Source: an uncultured bacterium
GTDB lineage: Bacteria > Cyanobacteriota > Vampirovibrionia > Gastranaerophilales > Gastranaerophilaceae
Reading direction: 5' to 3'
Assembly (NCBI GenBank): GCA_949282195.1
Contig: CASDOW010000007.1
Location: 36,145 to 100,144, forward strand
Length of the DNA: 64,000 nt
Shown here: piece by piece, positions 45,973 through 53,756 of the stretch
Numbering within the stretch: position 1 is the stretch's first letter
Layout of the letters: every line of letters begins with the position of its first letter
Made by a program: the position numbers and the translations under genes
Notes under the pieces: model-generated
The model's input: the letters and a program-made list of their open reading frames with translations, nothing else
Database searches by the model: none
What the model was told of the DNA's origin: nothing

Positions 45973-46905
45973 TTATATGTTTTCTATGTGTTGAGATACT
46001 TGACTTTCATTGATTTTATTTTCCAACGTTAAATTCAATTTAAACCACAACAGAGCTATTTCTTCTTCTGTTTCATCAATTTTTTCTTGCACAGATACAC
46101 TATCATCGCCTTCTGTGTATTCTATTGAATCGATTTTTCTTTCGATTTCTTCCAGTTTTATTTCTGCCTCTAATAAAGCAGTTTGCAAGCTTTCATTGTC
46201 TGAAAATTCTTGATTATATGTATTAACTAAGTTTTTTGCTTCTATATAATAATTTTGATACAAGCTTTCTTTTGCTTTTGTGATTATTGCTCTACAGGAA
46301 TTTTCAAGCATTCTTCTGCTTTGTTTTAGGGCTTCTTGGTCTATTTGTGATTGTTGTGATTGTTGTTTTTGATGTTGTTCTAATTTTAATCTGTATGGAT
46401 TTTTGTGTTCATCAGGACAATTTTGAATTGTTGAATTAAATTTTGCAATTTCTTCATCCGAAGGCATACTGCCAACAAACAACAATTCTCCGCCTGTTTT
46501 ATTTAAATTTTTTAAGGCCAATTTGAAATCGTTGGTATATGAAATTGCAGGTCTGGGTTCTTCTTGTTTAATTCTAAATATAGAGTTTGTATCTAAATAT
46601 TTATGTTTATAATATTCATCACCCGTATTTCTTTTTAATTCATAATTAAAATACCTTAGAAGATCTAATATTTCTTTTCTTGTTAATCTGGCATGCCCGT
46701 CTGAAAATATTCTTGTGATAATTTTTTTGATATTTTTATCATCAATCCAGTCAGTATTTACAGCTTCTTCTTTTTCAGATATTCTTGCACCAAAAGAAAT
46801 TGTATCTTTTGTGAGAAGTTTTAAGCTGTTAGCTGAATAATTTTTATTAAAAGAAGCAGTTTTAAAATTAGGGGTAAAATTAGCAATACTTTTAATTGAG
46901 TCCAT
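45973..46905 (-). CDS. orphan helical protein with SFGA-type N-terminus
   Basis: 310 aa, not recognised. Start at 46905 (MDSIKSIANF) is chosen because AAAGGAA lies upstream; a longer frame exists but has no such site. The N-terminal 50 residues are low-complexity with a KDTISFGARI block, comparable to FELSFKG at 18461. Then a helical region with Gln-rich (HQKQQSQQSQ) and two acidic coiled-coil segments at the end (ALLEAEIKLEEIERKID, KIDETEEEIALLWFK). No TM or signal peptide. This type of protein is frequent in the window and may be lineage-specific. Function unknown. Confidence 0.6.
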   Translation of the reverse strand: MDSIKSIANFTPNFKTASFNKNYSANSLKLLTKDTISFGARISEKEEAVNTDWIDDKNIKKIITRIFSDGHARLTRKEILDLLRYFNYELKRNTGDEYYKHKYLDTNSIFRIKQEEPRPAISYTNDFKLALKNLNKTGGELLFVGSMPSDEEIAKFNSTIQNCPDEHKNPYRLKLEQHQKQQSQQSQIDQEALKQSRRMLENSCRAIITKAKESLYQNYYIEAKNLVNTYNQEFSDNESLQTALLEAEIKLEEIERKIDSIEYTEGDDSVSVQEKIDETEEEIALLWFKLNLTLENKINESQVSQHIENI

Positions 46906-47034
46906 GGTTTCATTCCTTTTATGCAAATTTAAAGAATCCTGATAAAAAATATTGCCCATTTTTTGTTGAAGAATTTACGTTTTGTTATATTTTTTAAACA
47001 ATTTATTATTTATATTTTACCTTCCTTTTAAAAA

Positions 47035-47922
47035 TTATCTGATTTTTTGTAATTCTTCTAAAAATAATTTTGCAGGTTTAGAAAATATTTGATTTTTCTT
47101 CCACGCAATAGAAACACTAACTTCTAATTTTGGATTTAGCGGTCTAAATGTTAAAGGGCTATCAAGAGTGTCTTTGATTAATCTATCTAAGCCAAGAGCA
47201 TATCCTATTTTATTTTCTGTCATAATTGCAGCATTATATAAGAGGTTATATGTTCCTGCTATTTTTAATTTTTCTAAATTATCCCCAAACCAATTTATAA
47301 TCGGATTATTTTCAAAAGTTTTTTTGATTGCTTGTCTTGAGATTAATATAGGTAAATCAATTATATCTTCAATTTTTACATTTTTCTTTTTAGCCAAAGG
47401 GTCGTCTTTTCTTAATAATATTCCCCAAGTATCTTTCTTGTTTAACTTTATATGATTGTATTTATCACAAATAAAAGGTTCAATAAAAATACAAAAATCT
47501 AAAATCCCCTTGTCAAGTTTTTCCGATAAGTCTTCGCTGTCGCCCGATACAATATGGAATTTGATTTTAGGATATTCTTTTTGTAAAAGTTTCATAATGT
47601 CGGCTATAAGTTTTATTGTTTTTGTTTCACCTGCGCCGATGTAAATATCACCTGCAATTTCATCTTTAAAAGAAAAAAATTCATTTTCTGTTTTTTCTAC
47701 AAGATTTATTATTTCTTCAGCACGTTTCCTTAAAATCATACCCTCAGGGGTTAGGGTTATATTTTTTGAGCCTCTTTTGAAGAGTTTTTGCCCTAATTCT
47801 TTTTCTAAATCTTGTAATTGTCTTGACAGGGTAGGTTGAGTTAAATGCATTGAATTAGCGGCTTTTGTGATATTGCCAATTTCTGCAACCGTTAAAAAAT
47901 ATTTTAAAACTCTAATTTCCAT
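47035..47922 (-). CDS. LysR-family transcriptional regulator
   Basis: 295 aa. N-terminal winged helix: LKYFLTVAEIGNITKAANSM followed by LTQPTLSRQLQDLEKELG, the standard LysR signature. The C-terminal effector domain has two alpha/beta lobes (IYIGAGETKTIK, LDFCIFIEPF). It reads away from the acetyltransferase gene at 48039, and the 117-base divergent region contains a TATGCTT-N3-AAGCATA operator. The same operator block recurs at 51117-51163, so the regulon probably includes at least two sites. Effector unknown; flavodoxin and cupin neighbours suggest redox or electrophile stress. Confidence 0.92.
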   Translation of the reverse strand: MEIRVLKYFLTVAEIGNITKAANSMHLTQPTLSRQLQDLEKELGQKLFKRGSKNITLTPEGMILRKRAEEIINLVEKTENEFFSFKDEIAGDIYIGAGETKTIKLIADIMKLLQKEYPKIKFHIVSGDSEDLSEKLDKGILDFCIFIEPFICDKYNHIKLNKKDTWGILLRKDDPLAKKKNVKIEDIIDLPILISRQAIKKTFENNPIINWFGDNLEKLKIAGTYNLLYNAAIMTENKIGYALGLDRLIKDTLDSPLTFRPLNPKLEVSVSIAWKKNQIFSKPAKLFLEELQKIR

Positions 47923-47945
47923 ATTATTTATTTTAATTTATTTAT

Positions 47946-47992
47946 TATGCTTGTCAAGCATAATATTATATGCAATATAAGTATTTGCTATT
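47946..47992 (+). promoter_or_regulatory. LysR operator-promoter block, copy 1
   Basis: TATGCTTGTCAAGCATA (47946-47962), an inverted repeat of T-N11-A type, then 11 bases, then AATATAAGTATTTGCTATT (47974-47992) with TATAAG as a likely -10. The same two elements at the same spacing recur inverted at 51117-51163. Confidence 0.85.
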
Positions 47993-48038
47993 TCATGGAA
48001 AATCGTCAATAATAAAAAGTGTAAAAGGAAAATTGTAA

Positions 48039-48611
48039 ATGAATAATAAAGAATTTATTGAATGTATGAATAAAATTGAATACATAGATGAAAATTCAAA
48101 ATTATTTGAAAAATTTTATCAGTTAAGCGAACAAGCAAGAAAAATAACAATGGAATTAAATAACAAATATCATACCCAAGATGAAATCAGGGAGTTGTTT
48201 TCACGCTTAATTGATAAAGAGGTTGATAAAAATTTTAGACTGTTTCCTCCCTTTTATTCTGAGTGCGCAATTAATATAACGCTTGGTAAAAATGTATTTA
48301 TAAATGCGTGTTGCAAATTTCAAGATCAAGGTGGAATTGAAATCGGGGATAATGTTTTAATAGGTCATAGTGTCATTATTGCAACCCTAAACCACGATTT
48401 TAACCCAAACAAAAGAGCTTCAATGATACCCAAAAAAGTTAAAATCGGTTCAAACGTTTGGATAGGTTCAAATGTAACAATTCTTCCGGGCGTTACAATT
48501 GAGGACGGAGCAATTGTTGGAGCGGGTTCTGTTGTAGTTAAAAATGTTCCTCAAAATGCAATTGTAGCAGGCAATCCGGCGAAAATTATAAGATACATTG
48601 ATAAGGAGTAA
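48039..48611 (+). CDS. sugar/maltose O-acetyltransferase family (hexapeptide) protein
   Basis: 190 aa of the LbH maltose-acetyltransferase type. The N-terminal helical cap (CMNKIEYIDENSKLF) is followed by hexapeptide repeats, with NACCKFQDQGGIEIGDNVLIG, and the active-site His region TLNHDFNPNKRA. The end has [22 protein letters not shown], typical of the family. AAAGGA precedes the start. Under a LysR operator, leading a three-gene operon with a flavoprotein and a cupin/CMD protein. The acceptor is not evident; in stress regulons such enzymes are often present with unknown targets. Confidence 0.85.
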   Translation: MNNKEFIECMNKIEYIDENSKLFEKFYQLSEQARKITMELNNKYHTQDEIRELFSRLIDKEVDKNFRLFPPFYSECAINITLGKNVFINACCKFQDQGGIEIGDNVLIGHSVIIATLNHDFNPNKRASMIPKKVKIGSNVWIGSNVTILPGVTIEDGAIVGAGSVVVKNVPQNAIVAGNPAKIIRYIDKE

Positions 48612-48614
48612 ATT

Positions 48615-49154
48615 ATGGCAAAAAAAGTTTTAATTATTGCAACAAGCCCAAGAAGAAACGGAAATTCAAGCAGATTGGCTCAGGAATTTGAAAAGGGCGC
48701 ATTAAGTAACGGTAATGATGTTGAAATTGTTTATCTTGATGATAAAAAGATAAATTTTTGCAAAGGCTGTATGGCTTGCGCCACTCTTAAAAAATGCGTA
48801 ATTGACGATGATGCAAATATGATTGTTGAAAAAATGAAAAATTCAGATGTTATTGTTTGGGCAACTCCTGTTTATTATTACAATATGTCCGGTCAAATGA
48901 AAACCATGATTGACCGCTCTAATTCTTTATATGGCTCAAATAATAAATTTAGAGATATCTATTTATTGGCTTGTGCTGCTGAAAATCATCCTTCGGCTAT
49001 TGAAGGTACAATAGCGGGTCTAAAAGGTTGGATTGCTTGCCATGGGGGCACTAAATTAAAAGGCGTGATAAAGGGGCTTGGAGTATATGAAGTTGGCGCA
49101 ATAGAAAATAAACCGCAATTAAATGAAGCTTTTGAAATGGGTAAAAATGTATAG
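48615..49154 (+). CDS. flavodoxin-fold NAD(P)H-dependent FMN reductase
   Basis: 179 aa. The N-terminal FMN phosphate loop TSPRRNGNSSRLA and the FMN-ring contacts ATPVYYYNMSGQMKTMIDR define the iron-sulfur-flavoprotein/FMN reductase family. A Cys cluster, NFCKGCMACATLKKC, near residue 50-65 matches the compact CxxCxxC-x5-C Fe-S-like motif of the ISF branch. It lies three bases after the acetyltransferase gene. Probably reduces quinones, metals or nitro compounds in the LysR regulon. Confidence 0.87.
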   Translation: MAKKVLIIATSPRRNGNSSRLAQEFEKGALSNGNDVEIVYLDDKKINFCKGCMACATLKKCVIDDDANMIVEKMKNSDVIVWATPVYYYNMSGQMKTMIDRSNSLYGSNNKFRDIYLLACAAENHPSAIEGTIAGLKGWIACHGGTKLKGVIKGLGVYEVGAIENKPQLNEAFEMGKNV

Positions 49155-49156
49155 AA

Positions 49157-50017
49157 ATGACTAATATTTTAGTAAGATTAACTGTTTTAACAATATTAAC
49201 CGTTCATATTTTAAATCCTTGCTATGCAATAATTAACAAGGATATAAACAAAGGAGCAGCTATGAAAAAAATCACACAAACCGCAGGCAGAACTCAATTG
49301 AGGGACTTTGCTCCTGAATTTGCACACTATAATGACGATATATTATTTGGTGAAAATTGGAACAACCAAGATATTGACTTAAAAACAAGAAGTATAATAA
49401 CGGTTGTTTCTTTAATGTCTATGGGAATAGTTGATAATTCATTGGTTTATCATTTGCAAAATGCAAAAAACAACGGAGTTACCAAAAAAGAAATATCAGC
49501 AATAATTACTCACTGCGCATTTTATATGGGTTGGCCAAAAGCTTGGGCTGTATTTAATTTGGCAAAAACAGTTTGGATTGATGACACTCAGGCTATAACA
49601 GAAAAAGATAAATACGCTAAAACAATTATGTTTCCTATTGGAGAAGCTAATAATGCTTATAAAAAATATTTTACAGGTCAAAGCTATTTAGCCTCAATTT
49701 CAGATAAACAAGTGAAAATTTACAATGTCACATTTGAACCAAAATGCAGAAATAATTGGCACATTCATAAAGCTAAATCAGGCGGCGGACAGATGCTTAT
49801 CGGCGTCGGCGGCAGAGGTTATTATCAGGAATGGGGCAAGAAACCTATTGAAATAAAAGAAGGAACGATAATTCATATACCAGCTAATGTAAAACATTGG
49901 CATGGCGCAGCGCCTGATTCTTGGTTTTCACATTTGGCAGTTGAAATAGACGGCATTGATACTGAAAATATATGGCTCGAAGCTGTTAGTAATGAAGAAT
50001 ATGATAAATTAAAATAA
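49157..50017 (+). CDS. carboxymuconolactone decarboxylase-like + cupin fusion protein
   Basis: Residues about 55-130 are an alkylhydroperoxidase/CMD-like helical domain (SIITVVSLMSMGI, CAFYMGWPKAWAVF). Residues about 195-260 are a cupin with metal-type histidines (NNWHIHKAKSGGG, IPANVKHWHGA). Two starts are possible: ATG 49157 gives a signal-peptide-like leader (LTVLTILTVHILNPCYA), and ATG 49262 has the far better ribosome site (AAAGGAG). I keep the long form but flag the choice. Third gene of the LysR-linked operon; likely detoxification or oxidative stress, with cytoplasmic and exported forms both conceivable. Confidence 0.8.
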   Translation: MTNILVRLTVLTILTVHILNPCYAIINKDINKGAAMKKITQTAGRTQLRDFAPEFAHYNDDILFGENWNNQDIDLKTRSIITVVSLMSMGIVDNSLVYHLQNAKNNGVTKKEISAIITHCAFYMGWPKAWAVFNLAKTVWIDDTQAITEKDKYAKTIMFPIGEANNAYKKYFTGQSYLASISDKQVKIYNVTFEPKCRNNWHIHKAKSGGGQMLIGVGGRGYYQEWGKKPIEIKEGTIIHIPANVKHWHGAAPDSWFSHLAVEIDGIDTENIWLEAVSNEEYDKLK

Positions 50018-50102
50018 ATATCTTTAAATACTTTTAAATAGCAAAATATTTTTTACAAACATTATATAAATATCTTATTAATCAATCCAAGAAAGGGAAA
50101 AT

Positions 50103-50438
50103 ATGAGAATAGGCGCAATAGGTAGAAACAGCTATACTGGTAAAAGTTTATTTAAAGACAATAATAAAAATAACAACACAACATCCCCAATCGTTAATCG
50201 AAACTTTGCTTCATTGTCATCAAGTTAATTGCAAAGTTACGATATATTCAAAAAAGCCTTGTTAATCAGAGATTACGATAATTTATTGCCTATATACCCA
50301 AGCGAGTGGATATGCGATCAGAATAAATTGGAAGCTTTCATTAATGCCGCTCCAAATGCAACAAAAAATGCATTATTACAAAAAATTGATGATAATAAAA
50401 CTTATTTGAATTATTGGAAAGAAAAACTGCAAAGTTAA
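50103..50438 (+). pseudogene. small orphan gene interrupted by an in-frame stop
   Basis: A frame with a good ribosome site (AAGAAAGGGAAAATATG) begins at 50103 with MRIGAIGRNSYTGK and stops at TAA 50226-50228 after 41 codons (ending NRNFASLSSS). The same frame is then open without a break to 50438 (IFKKALLIRDYDN ... YWKEKLQS), a natural-looking helical continuation. So this is most simply one 111-residue gene with a premature stop. Alternatives: the first part is a stand-alone 41-aa peptide, or the stop is read through. No family recognised. Confidence 0.6.
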
Positions 50439-50509
50439 TTTATGTTTGATTTTATATAAATTAATATCATTTACACTCGTTTGTTTTATTACTAATAAAA
50501 AATATGTTT

Positions 50510-51031
50510 CTATATATTCTTTATAATCTTTGCCGGATTTCCTGCTACAATTACATTATCAGGAACATCTTTGGTTACAACTGAACCTGCTCCAACAACC
50601 GAATTTTCACCAATTGTTACCCCTCTTAGGATAGTTGCTCCAGCACCTATCCAACAATTTTTTTTGATATGGATAGGTAAACACGTTATTATTGCTCGCT
50701 CATCTAAATCATGGTTATTTGAAATTAATTGAACATTAGCAGCTAACATTGTATTATCTTCAATGGTAATTCCGCCTGAAGCCATCATTAATGAGCCATT
50801 CATTACTACAACATTGTTCCCGATTTTTACCTTGCTTAAATTCACTCCTGCTATAGGTGTTCTTATTTCAACATTTTCGCCTTTATTCGGAATTAAAATA
50901 TTCAAAAGTTTATTATATTCATCTGTATAAGGCATTGTATGATTTAATTTCCATACATTTTGAATTTCGGTTTTATAAAATTCTTTTTGTTCATCGTTTA
51001 ATTTACTCATATCAATTCTTAGTTCATTCAT
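50510..51031 (-). CDS. hexapeptide-repeat acetyltransferase, second copy under LysR operator
   Basis: 173 aa of the left-handed beta-helix O-acetyltransferase family. The core has [27 protein letters not shown] (active-site His region) and the ending [20 protein letters not shown]. It is a distant paralogue of the gene at 48039 with a shorter N-terminal cap. The LysR operator-promoter block 51117-51163 lies 86 bases upstream in the same relative orientation as for that gene, so both are probably induced together. Confidence 0.85.
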   Translation of the reverse strand: MNELRIDMSKLNDEQKEFYKTEIQNVWKLNHTMPYTDEYNKLLNILIPNKGENVEIRTPIAGVNLSKVKIGNNVVVMNGSLMMASGGITIEDNTMLAANVQLISNNHDLDERAIITCLPIHIKKNCWIGAGATILRGVTIGENSVVGAGSVVTKDVPDNVIVAGNPAKIIKNI

Positions 51032-51116
51032 AATTTATTCCTTTTTGTTGTTATAAAATATATAAATTCTCAGTTTCAAAGTTTTACATATTTTTATTGT
51101 TTACAATTATGTGTAA

Positions 51117-51163
51117 AATAGCAAATACTTATATTTAATAATAATTTATGCCTAAAAAGCATA
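51117..51163 (-). promoter_or_regulatory. LysR operator-promoter block, copy 2 (inverted)
   Basis: On the minus strand, TATGCTTTTTAGGCATA (51163-51147), 11 bases, then AATATAAGTATTTGCTATT (51135-51117), which is identical over 19 bases to copy 1. It precedes the acetyltransferase at 50510-51031 and could also affect the divergent flavodoxin gene. Confidence 0.85.
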
Positions 51164-51292
51164 AACGATTTTTTAAATTTCTTTTTTCTATTGGGTTAAT
51201 TAAAATATTAAAGATTTTTTCTTAAAAAATATTTTTTCGCCTTATATCTCAAAATACTATCACAAATCTTTATTAATTTTTTAACAACCTAC

Positions 51293-51321
51293 TTGACTGA
51301 TAGTAACTCTCATTTTGTAAA
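51293..51321 (+). promoter_or_regulatory. probable flavodoxin gene promoter
   Basis: -35 TTGACT (51293-51298), 17-base spacer, -10 TGTAAA (51316-51321), followed by an AGAGG ribosome site 10 bases before ATG 51341. Confidence 0.5.
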
Positions 51322-51340
51322 ATTCAAAAAAGAGGTTTTT

Positions 51341-51913
51341 ATGAATAAAATTTTAACAAGCATACTTGTTTTGTTTATTATATCAACTACAGGATTTGGT
51401 ATTTATAAAGCAGCAGCAAGTATAGATAAGGAATTTATTATGAAGGATAAAAAAGTTTTGATCGCATATTATTCATATTCAGGAAATACAAAATCTGTCG
51501 CAAAAAAAATTCAATCTTTGACAGGTGCAGATTTGTTTGAGATAAAACCCCTAAAAGAATATTCAAAAAATTATAATGAAGTTGTGAGTCTTGCTCAAAT
51601 TGAAAAACAAAACAATATAAAACCTGAACTTGTAAATAACGGGGATGTTTCGAATTACGATGTTATCTTTATCGGAACACCTGTATGGTGGTATACAATG
51701 GCATCACCTGTTAGAACATTTTTATCAAACAATAATTTTGATGGAAAAATCATTATGCCATTTTGTACCCATGGTGGCGGTGGAGCATCTTCTACATATA
51801 TTGATATGAAAAAACTTGCACCAAAAGCAAAATTTACTGATGGTTACACTTCGTATGAAAATTCAGCAAAAATTGAAGATATTAAAAATTGGATAAAAAG
51901 TGCTAATATTTAA
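51341..51913 (+). CDS. exported flavodoxin-like protein
   Basis: 190 aa with an N-terminal signal or anchor segment (KILTSILVLFIISTTGFGIY), then a flavodoxin domain: phosphate loop YYSYSGNTKSVAKKI, IGTPVWWYTMASPVRTFL and PFCTHGGGG. Start at 51341 uses AGAGG; an earlier frame start lacks one. Such exported flavodoxins (COG0716-like) occur in gut anaerobes next to LysR, aldo-keto reductase or cupin genes and are presumed to act in redox detoxification. The HxlR fragment just downstream suggests its former regulator. Confidence 0.85.
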   Translation: MNKILTSILVLFIISTTGFGIYKAAASIDKEFIMKDKKVLIAYYSYSGNTKSVAKKIQSLTGADLFEIKPLKEYSKNYNEVVSLAQIEKQNNIKPELVNNGDVSNYDVIFIGTPVWWYTMASPVRTFLSNNNFDGKIIMPFCTHGGGGASSTYIDMKKLAPKAKFTDGYTSYENSAKIEDIKNWIKSANI

Positions 51914-51915
51914 AA

Positions 51916-52105
51916 ATGATTTCACATAAAACATTGAGTAATGTATTAAAAGAACTTAAAACAGATGATTTAATTATAAGAAAAAAACCCGCAAATCACT
52001 CCTAAGGTTGAATATTTGTTATCAGAAAAAGGGAAATCATTTATTCCTATACTATATTTATTATGCGAATGGGGAAAAACCACAAAAGAAATTAATTATT
52101 ATTAG
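51916..52105 (+). pseudogene. HxlR-family regulator remnant, truncated and frameshifted
   Basis: Frame 1 reads [24 protein letters not shown], then stops. After a single extra base in the A7C3 run at about 51984-51993, the frame continues [30 protein letters not shown] to TAG 52105. Together these match the C-terminal two-thirds of HxlR regulators (recognition helix, wing, PKVEY-SLT-x-G-K-S and CEWG). The N-terminal half is absent, so this is a decayed gene. The end overlaps the convergent TIGR04076-like gene by 14 bases. Confidence 0.8.
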
Positions 52106-52424
52106 GTTTAGAATCAATATCAGTAGCTTCTATTTTGAAGATTACCGGTCTTAATCCATCGTTACAGCTTACAATAGCAACTCCTTTTTCTTTAATCCAA
52201 TCTCCATAATAAAAAACATCTTCAATTCCGTGAGAAAGAGCAAATACATATTGATAAATAGCTTTCCATGCTTCATTACAAAATCCTTCAGGACATTCCC
52301 AATCTGCGTAGAATTCTTGTCCTTCTTTTAACATTGGACAAGAAGTTAAACCATCTACACCATATTGTTGTGAAAGTTCTTTATCAAAGTATTTTTTCAA
52401 AACCGTAATTTTGCATTTTTTCAT
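52092..52424 (-). CDS. TIGR04076-like small protein
   Basis: 110 aa. The sequence follows the pattern of this conserved family: [18 protein letters not shown] at the start, [33 protein letters not shown] in the middle and [14 protein letters not shown] at the end. Members are short soluble proteins with scattered conserved Cys, commonly near redox genes; their function is not established. It has a GGAG-containing ribosome region. It lies alone between the flavodoxin and cupin genes on the minus strand, 86 bases after the cupin gene. Confidence 0.8.
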   Translation of the reverse strand: MKKCKITVLKKYFDKELSQQYGVDGLTSCPMLKEGQEFYADWECPEGFCNEAWKAIYQYVFALSHGIEDVFYYGDWIKEKGVAIVSCNDGLRPVIFKIEATDIDSKPNNN

Positions 52425-52477
52425 ATTGCTTTTCTCCTCAATAACATTATATTAAAAATTTCGAAATCTATAAATTA

Positions 52478-52500
52478 TTGGGGGTATTTTATACCCCCAA
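52478..52500 (-). terminator. hairpin after cupin gene
   Basis: A 10-bp stem, TTGGGGGTAT/ATACCCCCAA with a TTT loop. The T run after it on the minus strand is weak, so termination strength is uncertain. Confidence 0.55.
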
Positions 52501-52510
52501 AATATTTTGA

Positions 52511-52888
52511 TTAACAAAGCTCTCCGTCACCAAAGCCATATTGTTCTAAGGAATTTGCTTTTGCCTGTACGCAAATAAATTGAAACTCATTATCAGAAGT
52601 ATTTTCAATAGTTCTTGCTGCTTGTGGAGCTACTTTTAAAACTGAACCTTCTTTTACAAGAATATCTTGTCCATCAATTATCATTTTGCCTTCACCTTTT
52701 AGAATAATATAAACTTCTTCATTTTGTATATGCTTATGGTTAAAAGGAACTTTAAATCCTTTTGAAACAGTGTTTAAAGAGATTTCACAACTAGTTAATT
52801 CCAATGCATCATGCAAAAATGCTTTTCCATTTTCTAATTTAATTAAGTCTTTAAGTTTTCCTAATTCTGATTTTTTGTAGTTTGTCAT
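52511..52888 (-). CDS. small single-domain cupin protein
   Basis: 125 aa, RmlC-like beta-barrel. The first cupin motif is VPFNHKHIQNEEVYIILKGEG with two His and a Glu, and the second is KVAPQAARTIEN, in which the usual His is missing. AAGGAGG precedes ATG 52888. An 18-bp operator (52903-52920) nearly identical to the one in the marR promoter sits just upstream, so it is a likely MarR target. Substrate unknown. Confidence 0.85.
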   Translation of the reverse strand: MTNYKKSELGKLKDLIKLENGKAFLHDALELTSCEISLNTVSKGFKVPFNHKHIQNEEVYIILKGEGKMIIDGQDILVKEGSVLKVAPQAARTIENTSDNEFQFICVQAKANSLEQYGFGDGELC

Positions 52889-52902
52889 AATGTCCTCCTT
52901 TT

Positions 52903-52920
52903 TAGTTTGATACCTAACTA
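52903..52920 (-). promoter_or_regulatory. MarR operator upstream of cupin gene
   Basis: TAGTTTGATACCTAACTA, an imperfect palindrome that differs by four bases from the marR site TAGTTAGACATCTAACTA at 53373. It lies about 15 bases upstream of the cupin start. Confidence 0.75.
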
Positions 52921-52936
52921 TTTATGCAAAAATTTT

Positions 52937-53344
52937 TTATATCATTTTTTTAAGAAGCTCATCTAAAATTTGAACTTCTTTATTTGTAAGGTTTTTGAAT
53001 AACATTTTGCTTAAATTTTTTGAAATTTTTTCAAATATTGGTTTAAAATCTTCACTTTTTGAGGTTAACATAATGTATGTAATTCTGCTATCTTCAGAGG
53101 ATTTTTCTCGTTTAACAAATCCTAATTTTTCAAGTTTTGCAACAAGTATAGTGACAGTCGGTTTGCTGCGATGAATTTTTTCTGCAATTTCTTTCATTGT
53201 TAATTTGTTGTGTTGATATAACATTGCAAGAATATCACCGTGGCTTGGTGCAAGGTCAGTTATACCATTTGAATTTAATTCTTGTAGGATAAATTTATTA
53301 CCTTTTTCGTGAATTTTTGAAATTAGTGAAAGTGTTTGTTTCAT
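52937..53344 (-). CDS. MarR-family transcriptional regulator
   Basis: Winged-helix dimeric repressor, 135 aa from ATG 53344 (MKQTLSLISK), supported by AAAGGA; a 13-residue longer frame overlaps the promoter. The DNA-binding domain has LTMKEIAEKIHRSKPTVTILVAKLEKLGFVKREKSSEDSRITYIML, i.e. recognition helix and wing (DSR) in standard order. It lies 48 bases upstream of the cupin gene on the same strand. A palindrome in its own promoter indicates autorepression. Confidence 0.92.
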   Translation of the reverse strand: MKQTLSLISKIHEKGNKFILQELNSNGITDLAPSHGDILAMLYQHNKLTMKEIAEKIHRSKPTVTILVAKLEKLGFVKREKSSEDSRITYIMLTSKSEDFKPIFEKISKNLSKMLFKNLTNKEVQILDELLKKMI

Positions 53345-53368
53345 AAAAATCCTTTGTATTGCAAAATA

Positions 53369-53397
53369 ATTATAGTTAGACATCTAACTATTGTCAA
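53369..53397 (-). promoter_or_regulatory. marR promoter with operator in spacer
   Basis: Consensus-perfect minus-strand promoter: TTGACA (53397-53392), 17-base spacer, TATAAT (53374-53369). The palindrome TAGTTAGACATCTAACTA (53373-53390) fills the spacer. Confidence 0.88.
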
Positions 53398-53756
53398 GGT
53401 TTATTTTTTCTTTTTTGTTGAATTATGTAGTTTATTAAAATTATTTCATTCTAATCTTATGTTCATTATGTGAGTGGGGAGAGAAACATAAATCTTAAGA
53501 TATTTTTTAACCGGACTTTATTTACTTCAAAAGTCAAATAATCGTTTTATCCGTACAAGTTAGATTGTGAGGGCGAAATAGGCTATAACATTAGTTTTAA
53601 AATAGAAAAATTAAGAGAATTCTCGGTCAACAATGAGAGAATGATGACCAGTAAAAGACCATTTTGTAACATATAAAACGATTGCTTCTGACTGCTAAAA
53701 CTGTAAAGAAACACCTTAAATGATTATTTGTAACAGTTAAAAAGATTATTTGAGAA
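53398..53756. other. intergenic region at the junction to accessory DNA
   Basis: About 360 bases with no credible gene. It holds a 23-base direct repeat with 18 matches (53661-53683 and 53725-53747, around TTTGTAAC) and an inverted repeat ATTCTC/GAGAAT near 53620-53645. Gene content changes from regulators to defence-like genes here, so it may be an island boundary; I see no integrase or attachment site. Confidence 0.35.

Noticed and set aside
53661..53747. CRISPR or attachment-site repeats
   Set aside because: Only two diverged 23-base copies, no array, no cas genes or integrase.
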